DNA from: CAIMMJ01 sp037131955
GTDB lineage: Bacteria; Bacteroidota; Bacteroidia; UBA4408
Direction of reading: 5' to 3'
DNA length: 39,659 nt
Assembly: GCA_037131955.1 (NCBI GenBank)
Contig: JBAXQC010000019.1
Span: 1 to 39,659 of the forward strand
Positions 16,806-25,344 of the stretch are shown piece by piece. Each line of letters opens with the position of its first letter. The first letter of the stretch is position 1. The position numbers and the translations under genes were made by a program. The notes below the pieces were generated by a model, which was given only the letters and a program-made list of their open reading frames with translations, searched no databases and was not told the DNA's origin.

Positions 16806-18584
16806 ATGGAAAATGCAATAAAAGGAGGTGAATTTATAATTCGCTCAACTTCTTACAAAGATGTTTTTACTCCCGAAGAATGGAACGAAGAACAACTAAT
16901 GATGGCACAAACTTGCAGAGAATTTTTAGTGCAAGAAGTATTTCCAAAATTAAACGAAATTGATGCCCAAGAAGAAGGGCTTATGCAATCGCTTTTAGAT
17001 AAAGCAGGTGAACTAGGATTGCTTGGAATTTCTATCCCCGAAGAATACGGTGGTTTTGGAAAAAACTTTGCAACCTCCATGCTAACTACCGAAATTTTAG
17101 GTGCAGGACATTCTTTTGCAGTTGCTATTGCAGCTCATACAGGAATTGGTACTCTCCCAATTTTATTATATGGTAACGAAGAACAAAAACAAAAATACAT
17201 CCCAAAATTAGCAACAGGAGAATTTAAGGGCTGTTATTGCCTTACAGAACCTTCAGCTGGCTCTGATGCAAACAGTGGAAAGTCAAAAGCTGTACTTTCT
17301 GCAGATGGCAAACACTATGTTTTAAATGGTCAAAAAATGTGGATCACCAACGGTGGTTTTGCAGACATTTTAACAGTTTTTGCTAAAATAGACAACGATG
17401 AAAATTTAAGTGCATTTATTGTAGAAAGAGGATATGAAGGAATAACTTTTAATGCGGAAGAACACAAAATGGGTATAAAGGGAAGTTCAACACGCCAAAT
17501 ATTTTTTAACGATGTAAAAGTACCAGTAGAAAATTTATTATCAGACAGGGGTAACGGTTTTAAGATTGCCGTAAATATTTTAAATTTAGGTAGGGTAAAG
17601 CTTGCCGGTGCTGCTTTGGGTGGAGCAAAAAGAGCCGTAGAAAAATCCGTTGAATATTCAAATGAAAGACAACAATTTGGAAGATCAATTTCAAAGTATG
17701 GAGCAATAAAATACAAGTTAGCAGAACAAGTAATTAGAGTTTTTGCTTGCGAAAGTGCAACTTACAGATGTTCTCAAAACATTGACGATAGCATTCAAAG
17801 CCTTATTGATGGGGGTATGGATGCTACAAAAGCTAAGCTTAAGGGAGTTGAACAATATGCTGCAGAGGCTGCAATCTTAAAGGTTAATGGAAGTGAAGTA
17901 TTAGATTATGTTGTAGATGAAGGTGTTCAAATTTATGGCGGTATGGGATATAGTTCCGAAGCACCTATGGACAGAGCATACAGAGATGCAAGAATTAATA
18001 GGATATTTGAAGGAACAAATGAAATAAACAGAATGCTTATTGTTGACATGTTGTTAAAGAGAGCAATGAAAGGAGAGTTAGATTTAATGGGTCCTGCGCA
18101 AAAGGTTGCTGGAGAGTTGATGTCTATTCCGGATTTTGCTGAACCATATGATACACCATTTGCAAAGGAAAATTTATATGTTCAAAATTTTAAAAAGGCT
18201 GTTTTGATGGTAGCCGGTGCTGCAGTTCAAAAATTAATGATGACACTATCTAAAGAGCAGGAAATATTAATAAACATTGCTGATATGATTATTGATTTAT
18301 ATGTTGCCGAAAGTACTTTGCTGAGGGTTGAAAAATTGTACCATTCAAAAGGAGTTGAAAATTGTAAACTTCAAATGAACATACTTCAGGTGTATTTACA
18401 AGATGCTGCAGACAGAATAAACAAAGCCGGCAAGGAAGCAATATGTGGATTTGCAGCAGGAGATGAGCTTAGAATGATGTTGATAGGATTAAAGCGATTT
18501 ACTAAAACAGAACCTGTAAATACTGTTGTTTTAAGAAGAGAAATAGCTGCTAAATTAATTGACGCAAATACGTATTGTTTTTAA
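16806..18584 (+). CDS. Acyl-CoA dehydrogenase with C-terminal extension
   Basis: 592 residues. The acyl-CoA dehydrogenase core covers about 25-415: FAD- and substrate-binding blocks CYCLTEPSAGSDA (143-155), MWITNGG (178-184), RQQFGRSISKYGAIKY (288-303) and the C-terminal YGGMGYSSEAP...FEGTNEI, with Glu402 as the likely catalytic base. About 175 further residues form a helical extension such as that of very-long-chain and ACAD9-type enzymes. It should oxidise acyl-CoA to the 2-enoyl-CoA in beta-oxidation using FAD; chain length is not readable. It starts after its own spacer and terminator. A weak promoter (TTG at 16765, 17 bases, TAACTTGC) precedes it. Confidence 0.93.
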   Translation: MENAIKGGEFIIRSTSYKDVFTPEEWNEEQLMMAQTCREFLVQEVFPKLNEIDAQEEGLMQSLLDKAGELGLLGISIPEEYGGFGKNFATSMLTTEILGAGHSFAVAIAAHTGIGTLPILLYGNEEQKQKYIPKLATGEFKGCYCLTEPSAGSDANSGKSKAVLSADGKHYVLNGQKMWITNGGFADILTVFAKIDNDENLSAFIVERGYEGITFNAEEHKMGIKGSSTRQIFFNDVKVPVENLLSDRGNGFKIAVNILNLGRVKLAGAALGGAKRAVEKSVEYSNERQQFGRSISKYGAIKYKLAEQVIRVFACESATYRCSQNIDDSIQSLIDGGMDATKAKLKGVEQYAAEAAILKVNGSEVLDYVVDEGVQIYGGMGYSSEAPMDRAYRDARINRIFEGTNEINRMLIVDMLLKRAMKGELDLMGPAQKVAGELMSIPDFAEPYDTPFAKENLYVQNFKKAVLMVAGAAVQKLMMTLSKEQEILINIADMIIDLYVAESTLLRVEKLYHSKGVENCKLQMNILQVYLQDAADRINKAGKEAICGFAAGDELRMMLIGLKRFTKTEPVNTVVLRREIAAKLIDANTYCF

Positions 18585-18622
18585 TTTCAATTTCTGCACA
18601 TTAATAATTTTATAATTCAAAA

Positions 18623-19009
18623 ATGAAAAATAAGATAATTTTATGTTTACTTGTAGCCTCAACTTTTATAGGATGTAAAAAGGATGCAGGACTTGGTGGA
18701 AGTGCAAATATTGCAGTATTTCCTGAACATCATGGAAAAAACATTCCCAATTCAACAGCGTATATTAAATTTAATTCTAAAGAAGCACCAGCAAGTTTAA
18801 GCGAATATGATTTGGTAGAATCTGCCTCCTCTAACCACCCAGATCATATTCATTTTGAAGGGTTAAAGCCTGGCGATTATTATATTTATTGTGTTGGTAT
18901 TGATAGTGCAAATAGTGTTACTGAAGTTTGCAAAGGTGGAATGCCTTATACAATAGAGAAAAAAGATAAAAGTAAAGCTGTGGATATAAAAGTTGCAATA
19001 ACTGAATAA
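18623..19009 (+). CDS. Small lipoprotein, unknown function
   Basis: 128 residues with a clear lipobox (STFIGC, Cys18) followed by KKD. The mature part is short and looks like one beta sandwich: the segments TAYIKFNSKEAP, IHFEGLKPGDYYIYC and KAVDIKVAITE recall the transthyretin-like or carboxypeptidase-regulatory fold, where a GLKPGDY turn is typical. No function is assigned. It is 38 bases downstream of the acyl-CoA dehydrogenase, perhaps on the same transcript, and converges on the M28-PDZ peptidase gene with 15 bases between. Confidence 0.75.
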   Translation: MKNKIILCLLVASTFIGCKKDAGLGGSANIAVFPEHHGKNIPNSTAYIKFNSKEAPASLSEYDLVESASSNHPDHIHFEGLKPGDYYIYCVGIDSANSVTEVCKGGMPYTIEKKDKSKAVDIKVAITE

Positions 19010-19024
19010 AATTTATTTGTTATT

Positions 19025-20257
19025 TTAAAAAGTGACTTTTAAAATTTCATGCTTACCATTTCTTTTTACAACAAGTTCTTTTGTTTCACCTTTTTTGCTG
19101 TCGGCTAAACCCTGCATGTAACTTCTCATGTCAGTAACTTCTAAATTTCCAAGTTTTATTATAATGTCTCCTTTCATTACTCCAGCATTAAAGGCAGGTT
19201 TGTTATCGCTAACGCCATCAACTTTTACCCCTTTCCCTTCAAAAGAATAATCTGGCATTATTCCTAAAGTTACTTTAAACTTGGGTGCATTGTCATTGTT
19301 GGAATCTCTTGTTTTCTTAAACTCTAATTTAGGTTCAACATCAATTTTCTTTACTATATCAGTAATGTACTCTAAAACTTTTTGCTCTCCAACGAAATTT
19401 ATTTTTTCAAGATCGTCGCTTGGCTTATGATAATCCGAGTGCTGACCCGTAAAGAAATGCAGAACAGGAATATTTTTTAAATAAAAAGACGTGTGGTCCG
19501 ATGGCCCAACACCAGAACTATCTAAAACCAGCTTAAAATAAGTGTTTGAGTTTTCAACTTTAGTAACAAAAGATGGTGATGTGCCAACACCATACACCAT
19601 AAGTTTTTTTGTGGAATCATTTAGTCTGCCAATCATATCCATATTTATCATGGCATTTATTTTTGCTGGTTCAAATTCGCTATTGTCCACAAATTTTTTA
19701 GAACCAATTAAACCCAATTCTTCGCCCGAAAAGCATAAGAACAAGTAATTACTTTTACTTTTATTGTTAGAAAAATACCTTGCTAACTCAATTACACCGG
19801 CAACTCCTGAAGCATTATCATCTGCTCCGTTGTGAATTTTGCCCTTGGGATTTGCCTCTAAAGAATTTTGGTCATCACCAAACCCAAGATGATCATAATG
19901 TGCTCCAATTATTATTGTATTTGGTGAACCATTATCTAAAAAGCCAATAATATTTTTAGAGTTTAATATTTTTAAAGCTGTGTCTTTATCACTTGCTCCA
20001 TGAGGATTAGAACTATGTTTGTATTGAAAACTTTTTAAATATGAATTATCATCACCCACAGGCTTTAACCCAATTTTTTTAAACTCTTGAGAAATATAAT
20101 TTGCAGCTTTTGCCTCGCCTATTGTTCCGGTTCCTCTTCCTTGCAGAGAATCATTTGAAAGCACAGAGATGTGTTTTTTTATATTTTCAATTGATATAGA
20201 TTGTGAAAAGATTTGGTTGAACCAAAATAAAGCAACAATTGGTAGTTTAAATTTCAT
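19025..20257 (-). CDS. Secreted M28 metallopeptidase with C-terminal PDZ domain
   Basis: 410 residues. The signal peptide ends at IFS, with Gln19 as first mature residue. The M28 di-zinc ligands are all visible: His120 (GAHYDHLG), Asp147 region (GADDNASG), catalytic and bridging Glu179-Glu180 (FSGEELGLIGS), Asp207 (INMDMIG) and His277 (DYHKPSDD). Residues of about 325-408 form a PDZ domain (VKVDGVSDNKPAFNAGVMKG, IIKLGNLEVTDM). Such proteins are exported aminopeptidases. It follows the TolB-like gene by 27 bases, and the two are probably one operon. Confidence 0.93.
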   Translation of the reverse strand: MKFKLPIVALFWFNQIFSQSISIENIKKHISVLSNDSLQGRGTGTIGEAKAANYISQEFKKIGLKPVGDDNSYLKSFQYKHSSNPHGASDKDTALKILNSKNIIGFLDNGSPNTIIIGAHYDHLGFGDDQNSLEANPKGKIHNGADDNASGVAGVIELARYFSNNKSKSNYLFLCFSGEELGLIGSKKFVDNSEFEPAKINAMINMDMIGRLNDSTKKLMVYGVGTSPSFVTKVENSNTYFKLVLDSSGVGPSDHTSFYLKNIPVLHFFTGQHSDYHKPSDDLEKINFVGEQKVLEYITDIVKKIDVEPKLEFKKTRDSNNDNAPKFKVTLGIMPDYSFEGKGVKVDGVSDNKPAFNAGVMKGDIIIKLGNLEVTDMRSYMQGLADSKKGETKELVVKRNGKHEILKVTF

Positions 20258-20284
20258 GAAGGATAAATTTTTTTTATTATCAAA

Positions 20285-21343
20285 TTATTCTTTCCAATCT
20301 GCTATAAACAAATTAGTATCTTTTGTTCCATGATTATTTCTGTTTGATGAAAACACTAATTTTTTGCCATCAAAAGAGAACATTGGAAATGCATTAAAAT
20401 TACTTTCAGAGGTAATTTGTTCAAGATTTTCGCCATTTTCATCAACCATAAACAAATTAAAATTGTATCCGCGATTACTATTATGATTGGAAGAAAAAAT
20501 TATTTTTTTTCCTGATGGATGAAAAAAGGGAGCCCAATTTGCCTTTCCCAAATTTGTAATTTGTTTTAAATTTTTGCCTTCAATATCACAAGTATATATT
20601 TCCATATTTGTTGGAGCAACTAAGCCTTGTTTTAAAAAATTAATGTATTCTTTTTTTTCATCCTCACTTTTAGGTCTTGAGGCTCTAAATACCAATCCTT
20701 TGCTATCAGGAGAAAAAAATGCACCACCATCATAACCCAAACCGTTTGTAATTTGCTTCTCGTTTTGTCCGTCAATATCCATTACATAAAGTTCAAGGTC
20801 TCCACTTTTATCTGAAGTGTAAACAATTTTTTTTCCGTCAGGTGAAATAGTAGCTTCTGCATCATAACCAGGTGAGTTGGTAAGCTGCTTACTTATTTTT
20901 CCTAGAGTATCAGCAATAAAGATATCAAACGGATAAAGTGACCACAAATACCTATGATCAGCCCGTGCTTCTGGTAATGGCGGGCAATCATTCATTAAAT
21001 GATGGGTTGAAGCAAATATAATTTTGTTGTTGTTCTTCAAGAAATATGAACAAGTTGTTCGGCCTCTTCCATCGCTAATTTTTTTTGGCAAGTAAGATGT
21101 ATCTTTAGAGGCATTTTTGATGTTCATAAAAAAGATTTGATCGCATTCTACACCCCAATTTTTATTATTACTTTGAAAAGTTAAGTAGTTATCATCAAAG
21201 CTAAAATATGCTTCTGCATTGTCTCCTCCATAAGTTAATTGTTTGATGTTGGACAAATGCTTTTCTGTTGTTTGAGAATGGCTTTCTTTTATTTTTAGTA
21301 AAATAATAAGAACGCAAAAAAATATTTTGTAAATTTTTTTCAT
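20285..21343 (-). CDS. Secreted TolB-like beta-propeller protein (PD40 repeats)
   Basis: 352 residues. The signal peptide ends at SHS, then Gln24. At least five WD40-like/PD40 blades can be seen, each of the form A-x-x-S-P-D-G-K-K-I-V-Y-x-S: around 44-55, 162-176 (AEATISPDGKKIVYT), 206-220, 270-285 and 318-333. It looks like the propeller half of TolB without the rest of the Tol machinery. Such proteins bind other proteins or peptides in the periplasm or on the surface. Sharing an operon with an M28 peptidase suggests a role in peptide or protein turnover, which is inference. Confidence 0.87.
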   Translation of the reverse strand: MKKIYKIFFCVLIILLKIKESHSQTTEKHLSNIKQLTYGGDNAEAYFSFDDNYLTFQSNNKNWGVECDQIFFMNIKNASKDTSYLPKKISDGRGRTTCSYFLKNNNKIIFASTHHLMNDCPPLPEARADHRYLWSLYPFDIFIADTLGKISKQLTNSPGYDAEATISPDGKKIVYTSDKSGDLELYVMDIDGQNEKQITNGLGYDGGAFFSPDSKGLVFRASRPKSEDEKKEYINFLKQGLVAPTNMEIYTCDIEGKNLKQITNLGKANWAPFFHPSGKKIIFSSNHNSNRGYNFNLFMVDENGENLEQITSESNFNAFPMFSFDGKKLVFSSNRNNHGTKDTNLFIADWKE

Positions 21344-21381
21344 GTTTGATACAAATGTTGGGCGAAATTATAGAAAAAAAC

Positions 21382-21393
21382 AACTAATTAGTT
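21382..21393. promoter_or_regulatory. Twelve-base palindrome in divergent promoter region
   Basis: AACTAATTAGTT reads the same on both strands. It is 38 bases upstream of the TolB-like gene and 165 bases upstream of the rightward coiled-coil gene. It may be an operator; the rest of the spacer 21344-21558 is plain AT-rich sequence without a clear promoter. Confidence 0.25.
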
Positions 21394-21558
21394 AACAAGT
21401 GTTTTTATGTAAGTTAAAACGAAAAACAAATATTATGTAAATGTTAATTCATAAGATGAATTTAAAATTATCTACCTTGAAAACGATAAAAATGCCGATT
21501 AAAATAAAAAATTTAAGGTTTCATTTTAATTTGATTATTTTGCAACAATTACTAATTA

Positions 21559-22776
21559 ATGGTCTCAAAAGTAAAAATTAAATCTTATTTACTACAAATT
21601 ATTACCTTGGCTTTTTTTATAGCTGAATCTATAAATGCAAATGCACAAATAGATTTGCCTAATGGAAATTTTGCCAAGAGCATTATTACAATTAGTGGCC
21701 GAGTAAATGAGGAAGGACATGAATTGCAAAATGCAAATGTTTTACTATTAAAAAATAATATTCCCGTTACCGAGATTACCACTGATGAAATTGGTGGATT
21801 TAGTTTTACTTTAAATACAGACAATCAATATATGCTTGTGTTCTCAAAATTAGGGTATGTTTCAAAAAAAATACTAGTAAATACAGAAAATGTTCCAATT
21901 AATACTTCCGTTCTTAGAAGCGGAATTGATGTTGAATTATTCAGAGAAATTGATGGTGTAGATTTTTCGATATTAAATCAACCAATTGGAGAATTCTTTT
22001 ACTCAACTGACAAGAAAAATATAGATTACGATAAGAATTATACAAACGCTATTAGAGAACAATTAGAAGCTCTACAAAATGCAGTAAGTAATAGGCAGCG
22101 ACAAATAAAAGAAGAACAGAAAAATAAAAAAGAATCTACACCTGAGCAACTAGATTCAAATAATAAGAATAGAAAAGAAGATCAAGATAAAAAGAAGGAT
22201 ACCGAATCAAAATTTTTGCAGGGCGAAGAACTTTATAAATTAAACGCAGGAAAAACCAATGGTATATCTGTGGTAGATGATAAAAGTAAAAAAGTAGATC
22301 AGCAAAAAATTAATGAAGTAAATGCAGAAAAAAATCGAAAGACAGCTCAAAAAGCAATTGTGAAGAAAAAGACCGAAGAAAAAGATAAACTTACCCGGGA
22401 TTCTTTAAGAAGTGAAGAAATTAAACTTAAAATCAAAACCAATACTTCATTAAGTGCAAATACAAAAAGCGATACAATTTATGAAATGAATGAAGAGGAC
22501 GCAAAAGCAGTTTTTAATGAACAACTTTCAAAGGAAGAATTTAATTTATTGTTAAAAGAGTTAGCCAAAAAATATCCAGAGGGCTTCACAACAATTGTTA
22601 GAAATTATCCAAATTTTAAAATCACAACTATTATCAAAGTTTTTGATTCCAAAGCCGACGAGTACAAATTGATTCAATACAACTTTGCAAGTTTTTACAA
22701 AAAAAATAATGATGACATTACAGAGGCTGTTTTTAAAGAAGAGACAAGTGGAGTAAAACTTAACAAAGAAAAATAG
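21559..22776 (+). CDS. Secreted protein: carboxypeptidase-regulatory-like domain plus charged coiled coil
   Basis: 405 residues, function unknown. The signal peptide ends at NANA, then Gln30. Residues of about 45-105 look like one carboxypeptidase-regulatory-like beta sandwich (ISGRVNEEGHELQNANVLL, GGFSFTLNTDNQYMLVFSKLGY). Residues of about 155-300 are rich in Lys, Glu, Gln and Asn and probably form a coiled coil or unfolded spacer. Residues of about 305-400 are a small mixed domain (EEFNLLLKELAKKYPEGFTTIV, FKITTIIKVFDSKADEY). It stands alone, before the pyrophosphatase promoter. In this phylum such chimeras are often cell-envelope proteins. Confidence 0.7.
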   Translation: MVSKVKIKSYLLQIITLAFFIAESINANAQIDLPNGNFAKSIITISGRVNEEGHELQNANVLLLKNNIPVTEITTDEIGGFSFTLNTDNQYMLVFSKLGYVSKKILVNTENVPINTSVLRSGIDVELFREIDGVDFSILNQPIGEFFYSTDKKNIDYDKNYTNAIREQLEALQNAVSNRQRQIKEEQKNKKESTPEQLDSNNKNRKEDQDKKKDTESKFLQGEELYKLNAGKTNGISVVDDKSKKVDQQKINEVNAEKNRKTAQKAIVKKKTEEKDKLTRDSLRSEEIKLKIKTNTSLSANTKSDTIYEMNEEDAKAVFNEQLSKEEFNLLLKELAKKYPEGFTTIVRNYPNFKITTIIKVFDSKADEYKLIQYNFASFYKKNNDDITEAVFKEETSGVKLNKEK

Positions 22777-22841
22777 TTCGATTTCTCATTTTTTGTTATT
22801 TTTTTTGCCTAAGTAGTTGATTGATATTTAATTATATCTTA

Positions 22842-22872
22842 TTTGCAATTATTGGTAATATGATTAAATTTG
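22842..22872 (+). promoter_or_regulatory. Promoter of the membrane pyrophosphatase gene
   Basis: TTTG at 22842-22845, exactly 19 bases, then TAAATTTG at 22865-22872: a full match to the Bacteroidota -33/-7 pattern (TTTG, TAnnTTTG). It predicts a start of transcription near 22879 and a leader of about 55 bases. Confidence 0.7.
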
Positions 22873-22933
22873 CACCCCCGTTTAAAAAAGTTAAGAACAA
22901 AAAAATAATAAATAAAGGAAAAATCTAAAGAAT

Positions 22934-25186
22934 ATGAACGAAAACATTGTTTATCTAGTGCCGGTATTTGGGATAATTGCCCTAATCTACACGTTTGTAA
23001 AATCGTCTTGGGTAACAAAACAAGATGCAGGGAATGAAAAAATGAAAGAAATTTCTGATGCAATTGCAGACGGTGCAATGGCTTTTTTGAAAGCAGAATG
23101 GAAAATTCTTGGTTATTTTGTAGTCATAGTTTCTATATTATTAGGAGTTATGGCATCTGCAAATGAACATTCGCATTGGTTTATTTCTATTGCATTTATT
23201 TTAGGAGCATTTTTTAGCGCTTTGGCCGGCTACATAGGTATGAAAATTGCAACCAAAGCAAATGTTAGAACTGCGCAAGCAGCAAGAACAAGCCTAAGTA
23301 AAGCATTGGCTGTATCATTTACTGGTGGTTCTGTTATGGGCCTTGGCGTTGCAGGCTTAGCTGTTTTAGGTTTAGGAGGGTTGTATATTGTTTTAAAGCA
23401 AATATTTGCACCGGATGCTGCTGTAAATTCCGACGAAATGCTCTTAACAATAGAAGTTCTTACTGGATTTTCTCTAGGCGCAGAATCAATTGCATTGTTT
23501 GCTAGAGTTGGTGGAGGAATTTACACAAAAGCAGCAGATGTTGGCGCAGACTTAGTAGGAAAAGTAGAAGCAGGAATACCTGAAGATGATCCAAGAAATC
23601 CGGCTACAATTGCAGATAATGTTGGCGACAATGTTGGCGATGTTGCTGGGATGGGTGCAGATTTATTTGGTTCTTATGTTGCTACAGTTTTGGCAACAAT
23701 GGTTTTAGGACAAGAAGTAACTGGGCCAAATGGTTCGGCTCTTGTGGATAATTTTGGAGGATTTAGCCCAATTTTATTGCCCATGTTAATTGCAGGAATT
23801 GGTATTATTTTTTCTATTGTAGGAACACTGTTTGTAAAGATTAGCGAATCAGCTGAGATTAAAACTGATGTAGTTCAAAAGGCTTTAAACATGGGTAATT
23901 GGGGATCAATAATTTTAACCGCAATTGCTAGTTTTGGTTTGGTTTCTTGGTTAATGCCAGATACTTTATACTTAAGAGATTTAGAATTTACTAAAAACGG
24001 AATTATGGGCGCAATAGCAGTTGGATTGGTTGTTGGAAGCCTCATGAGTATCATTACTGAATATTACACTGCTATGGGAAAAAAACCAGTAATGTCAATT
24101 ATTCGTCAATCGGCTACAGGACATGCAACCAATGTTATTGGTGGCTTGGCAGTAGGAATGGAATCAACATTTTTGCCAATTTTAGTTTTGGCTGGTGGTA
24201 TTTGGGGTTCATTTGAATGTGCTGGCTTATATGGTGTTGCAATTGCGGCTGCAGGAATGATGGCTACTACAGCCATGCAATTAGCAATTGATGCATTTGG
24301 TCCTATTGCTGATAATGCAGGTGGAATAGCAGAAATGAGTGAATTACCAAAAGAAGTTAGAGAAAAAACAGATGTATTAGATGCCGTAGGAAACACAACT
24401 GCGGCCACTGGAAAGGGATTTGCAATTGCATCGGCTGCTCTTACTTCGTTAGCATTATTTGCCGCATTTGTTGGGGTTGCAGGAATTGAAGGAATTGATA
24501 TTTATAAGGCAAAAGTTTTGGCAAGCTTATTTGTTGGAGGTATGATTCCATTTATTTTTTCATCACTTGCAATAAGAGCTGTAGGCGAAGCAGCTATGGC
24601 AATGGTAGAAGAGGTTAGACGTCAGTTTAGAACTATTCCAGGAATTATGGAAGGAACAGGTAAGCCAGAATACGACAAATGTGTTGCTATATCAACGGAT
24701 GCTTCAATCAGAAAAATGATGCTTCCAGGAGCAATTACAATTATTTCTCCAATCTTAGTGGGTTTTTTGTTAGGGCCAGAAGCTCTAGGTGGTTTTTTGG
24801 CAGGAGCTACAGTAAGCGGAGTTTTAATGGGAATGTTTCAAAACAATGCAGGAGGTGCCTGGGATAATGCAAAAAAATCTTTTGAGAAAGGAGTAGAAAT
24901 AAATGGAAAAATGGAATTCAAAGGTTCTGACGCTCATAAATCAGCAGTTACAGGAGACACTGTAGGTGATCCATTTAAAGATACCTCTGGTCCTTCCATG
25001 AATATTTTAATAAAATTGATGTCTATAGTTTCCTTGGTAATTGCTCCAACATTAAACACTATTTATTCCGAGCCAATTAAAGCAAAAGAATGCTGTTCAA
25101 AAGACATGAAACATGAACATGTAATTCTAGAAGAAACAAACGATACTTTAACGAATTCTGCCGCTGCTCCAATAACTGAAGAGTAA
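22934..25186 (+). CDS. hppA: Membrane-bound ion-pumping pyrophosphatase
   Basis: 750 residues with about 16 membrane helices. The pyrophosphate-binding signatures are intact: YTKAADVGADLVGKVE (197-212), DDPRNPATIADNVGDNVGD (218-236) and DAFGPIADNAGG (453-464). It couples hydrolysis of pyrophosphate to cation export across the inner membrane. Ala490 and Gly493 in GNTTAATGKG, in place of Lys and Thr, indicate the potassium-dependent class. After Asp243 (ADLFGSYV) the glutamate characteristic of sodium pumps (position 246) is Gly; instead Glu184 lies in the preceding helix (LGAESIALF). This fits a proton-pumping group described from Flavobacterium, as I recall it. The last 40 residues are a soluble tail with ECCSKDMKHEH. 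The gene has its own promoter and terminator. Confidence 0.96.
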   Translation: MNENIVYLVPVFGIIALIYTFVKSSWVTKQDAGNEKMKEISDAIADGAMAFLKAEWKILGYFVVIVSILLGVMASANEHSHWFISIAFILGAFFSALAGYIGMKIATKANVRTAQAARTSLSKALAVSFTGGSVMGLGVAGLAVLGLGGLYIVLKQIFAPDAAVNSDEMLLTIEVLTGFSLGAESIALFARVGGGIYTKAADVGADLVGKVEAGIPEDDPRNPATIADNVGDNVGDVAGMGADLFGSYVATVLATMVLGQEVTGPNGSALVDNFGGFSPILLPMLIAGIGIIFSIVGTLFVKISESAEIKTDVVQKALNMGNWGSIILTAIASFGLVSWLMPDTLYLRDLEFTKNGIMGAIAVGLVVGSLMSIITEYYTAMGKKPVMSIIRQSATGHATNVIGGLAVGMESTFLPILVLAGGIWGSFECAGLYGVAIAAAGMMATTAMQLAIDAFGPIADNAGGIAEMSELPKEVREKTDVLDAVGNTTAATGKGFAIASAALTSLALFAAFVGVAGIEGIDIYKAKVLASLFVGGMIPFIFSSLAIRAVGEAAMAMVEEVRRQFRTIPGIMEGTGKPEYDKCVAISTDASIRKMMLPGAITIISPILVGFLLGPEALGGFLAGATVSGVLMGMFQNNAGGAWDNAKKSFEKGVEINGKMEFKGSDAHKSAVTGDTVGDPFKDTSGPSMNILIKLMSIVSLVIAPTLNTIYSEPIKAKECCSKDMKHEHVILEETNDTLTNSAAAPITEE

Positions 25187-25208
25187 TAATTCATTAATTT
25201 TCTTTTCC

Positions 25209-25240
25209 AAAGCCACTTCTTTTAGGAGTGGCTTTTTTTT
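25209..25240 (+). terminator. Intrinsic terminator after hppA
   Basis: A stem AAAGCCACT/AGTGGCTTT, extended by a wobble pair and a C-G pair with the loop TTTTA, runs into eight T residues. It begins about 20 bases after the stop codon. Confidence 0.9.
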
Positions 25241-25344
25241 GTTATCTATTCTTAAAAATTGCCAATTTTAAACATTTGTTAATTGTAATCAATTAATAAG
25301 TAACTTTTTGTTTAAATTCGTGTTCTTGTAATCTATCAGAGTTT

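Noticed and set aside
17330..17716. 128-codon open frame on the minus strand inside the acyl-CoA dehydrogenase gene
   Set aside because: It is antisense to a highly conserved enzyme, has no domain and no promoter, and its amino-acid pattern is that of a shadow frame.
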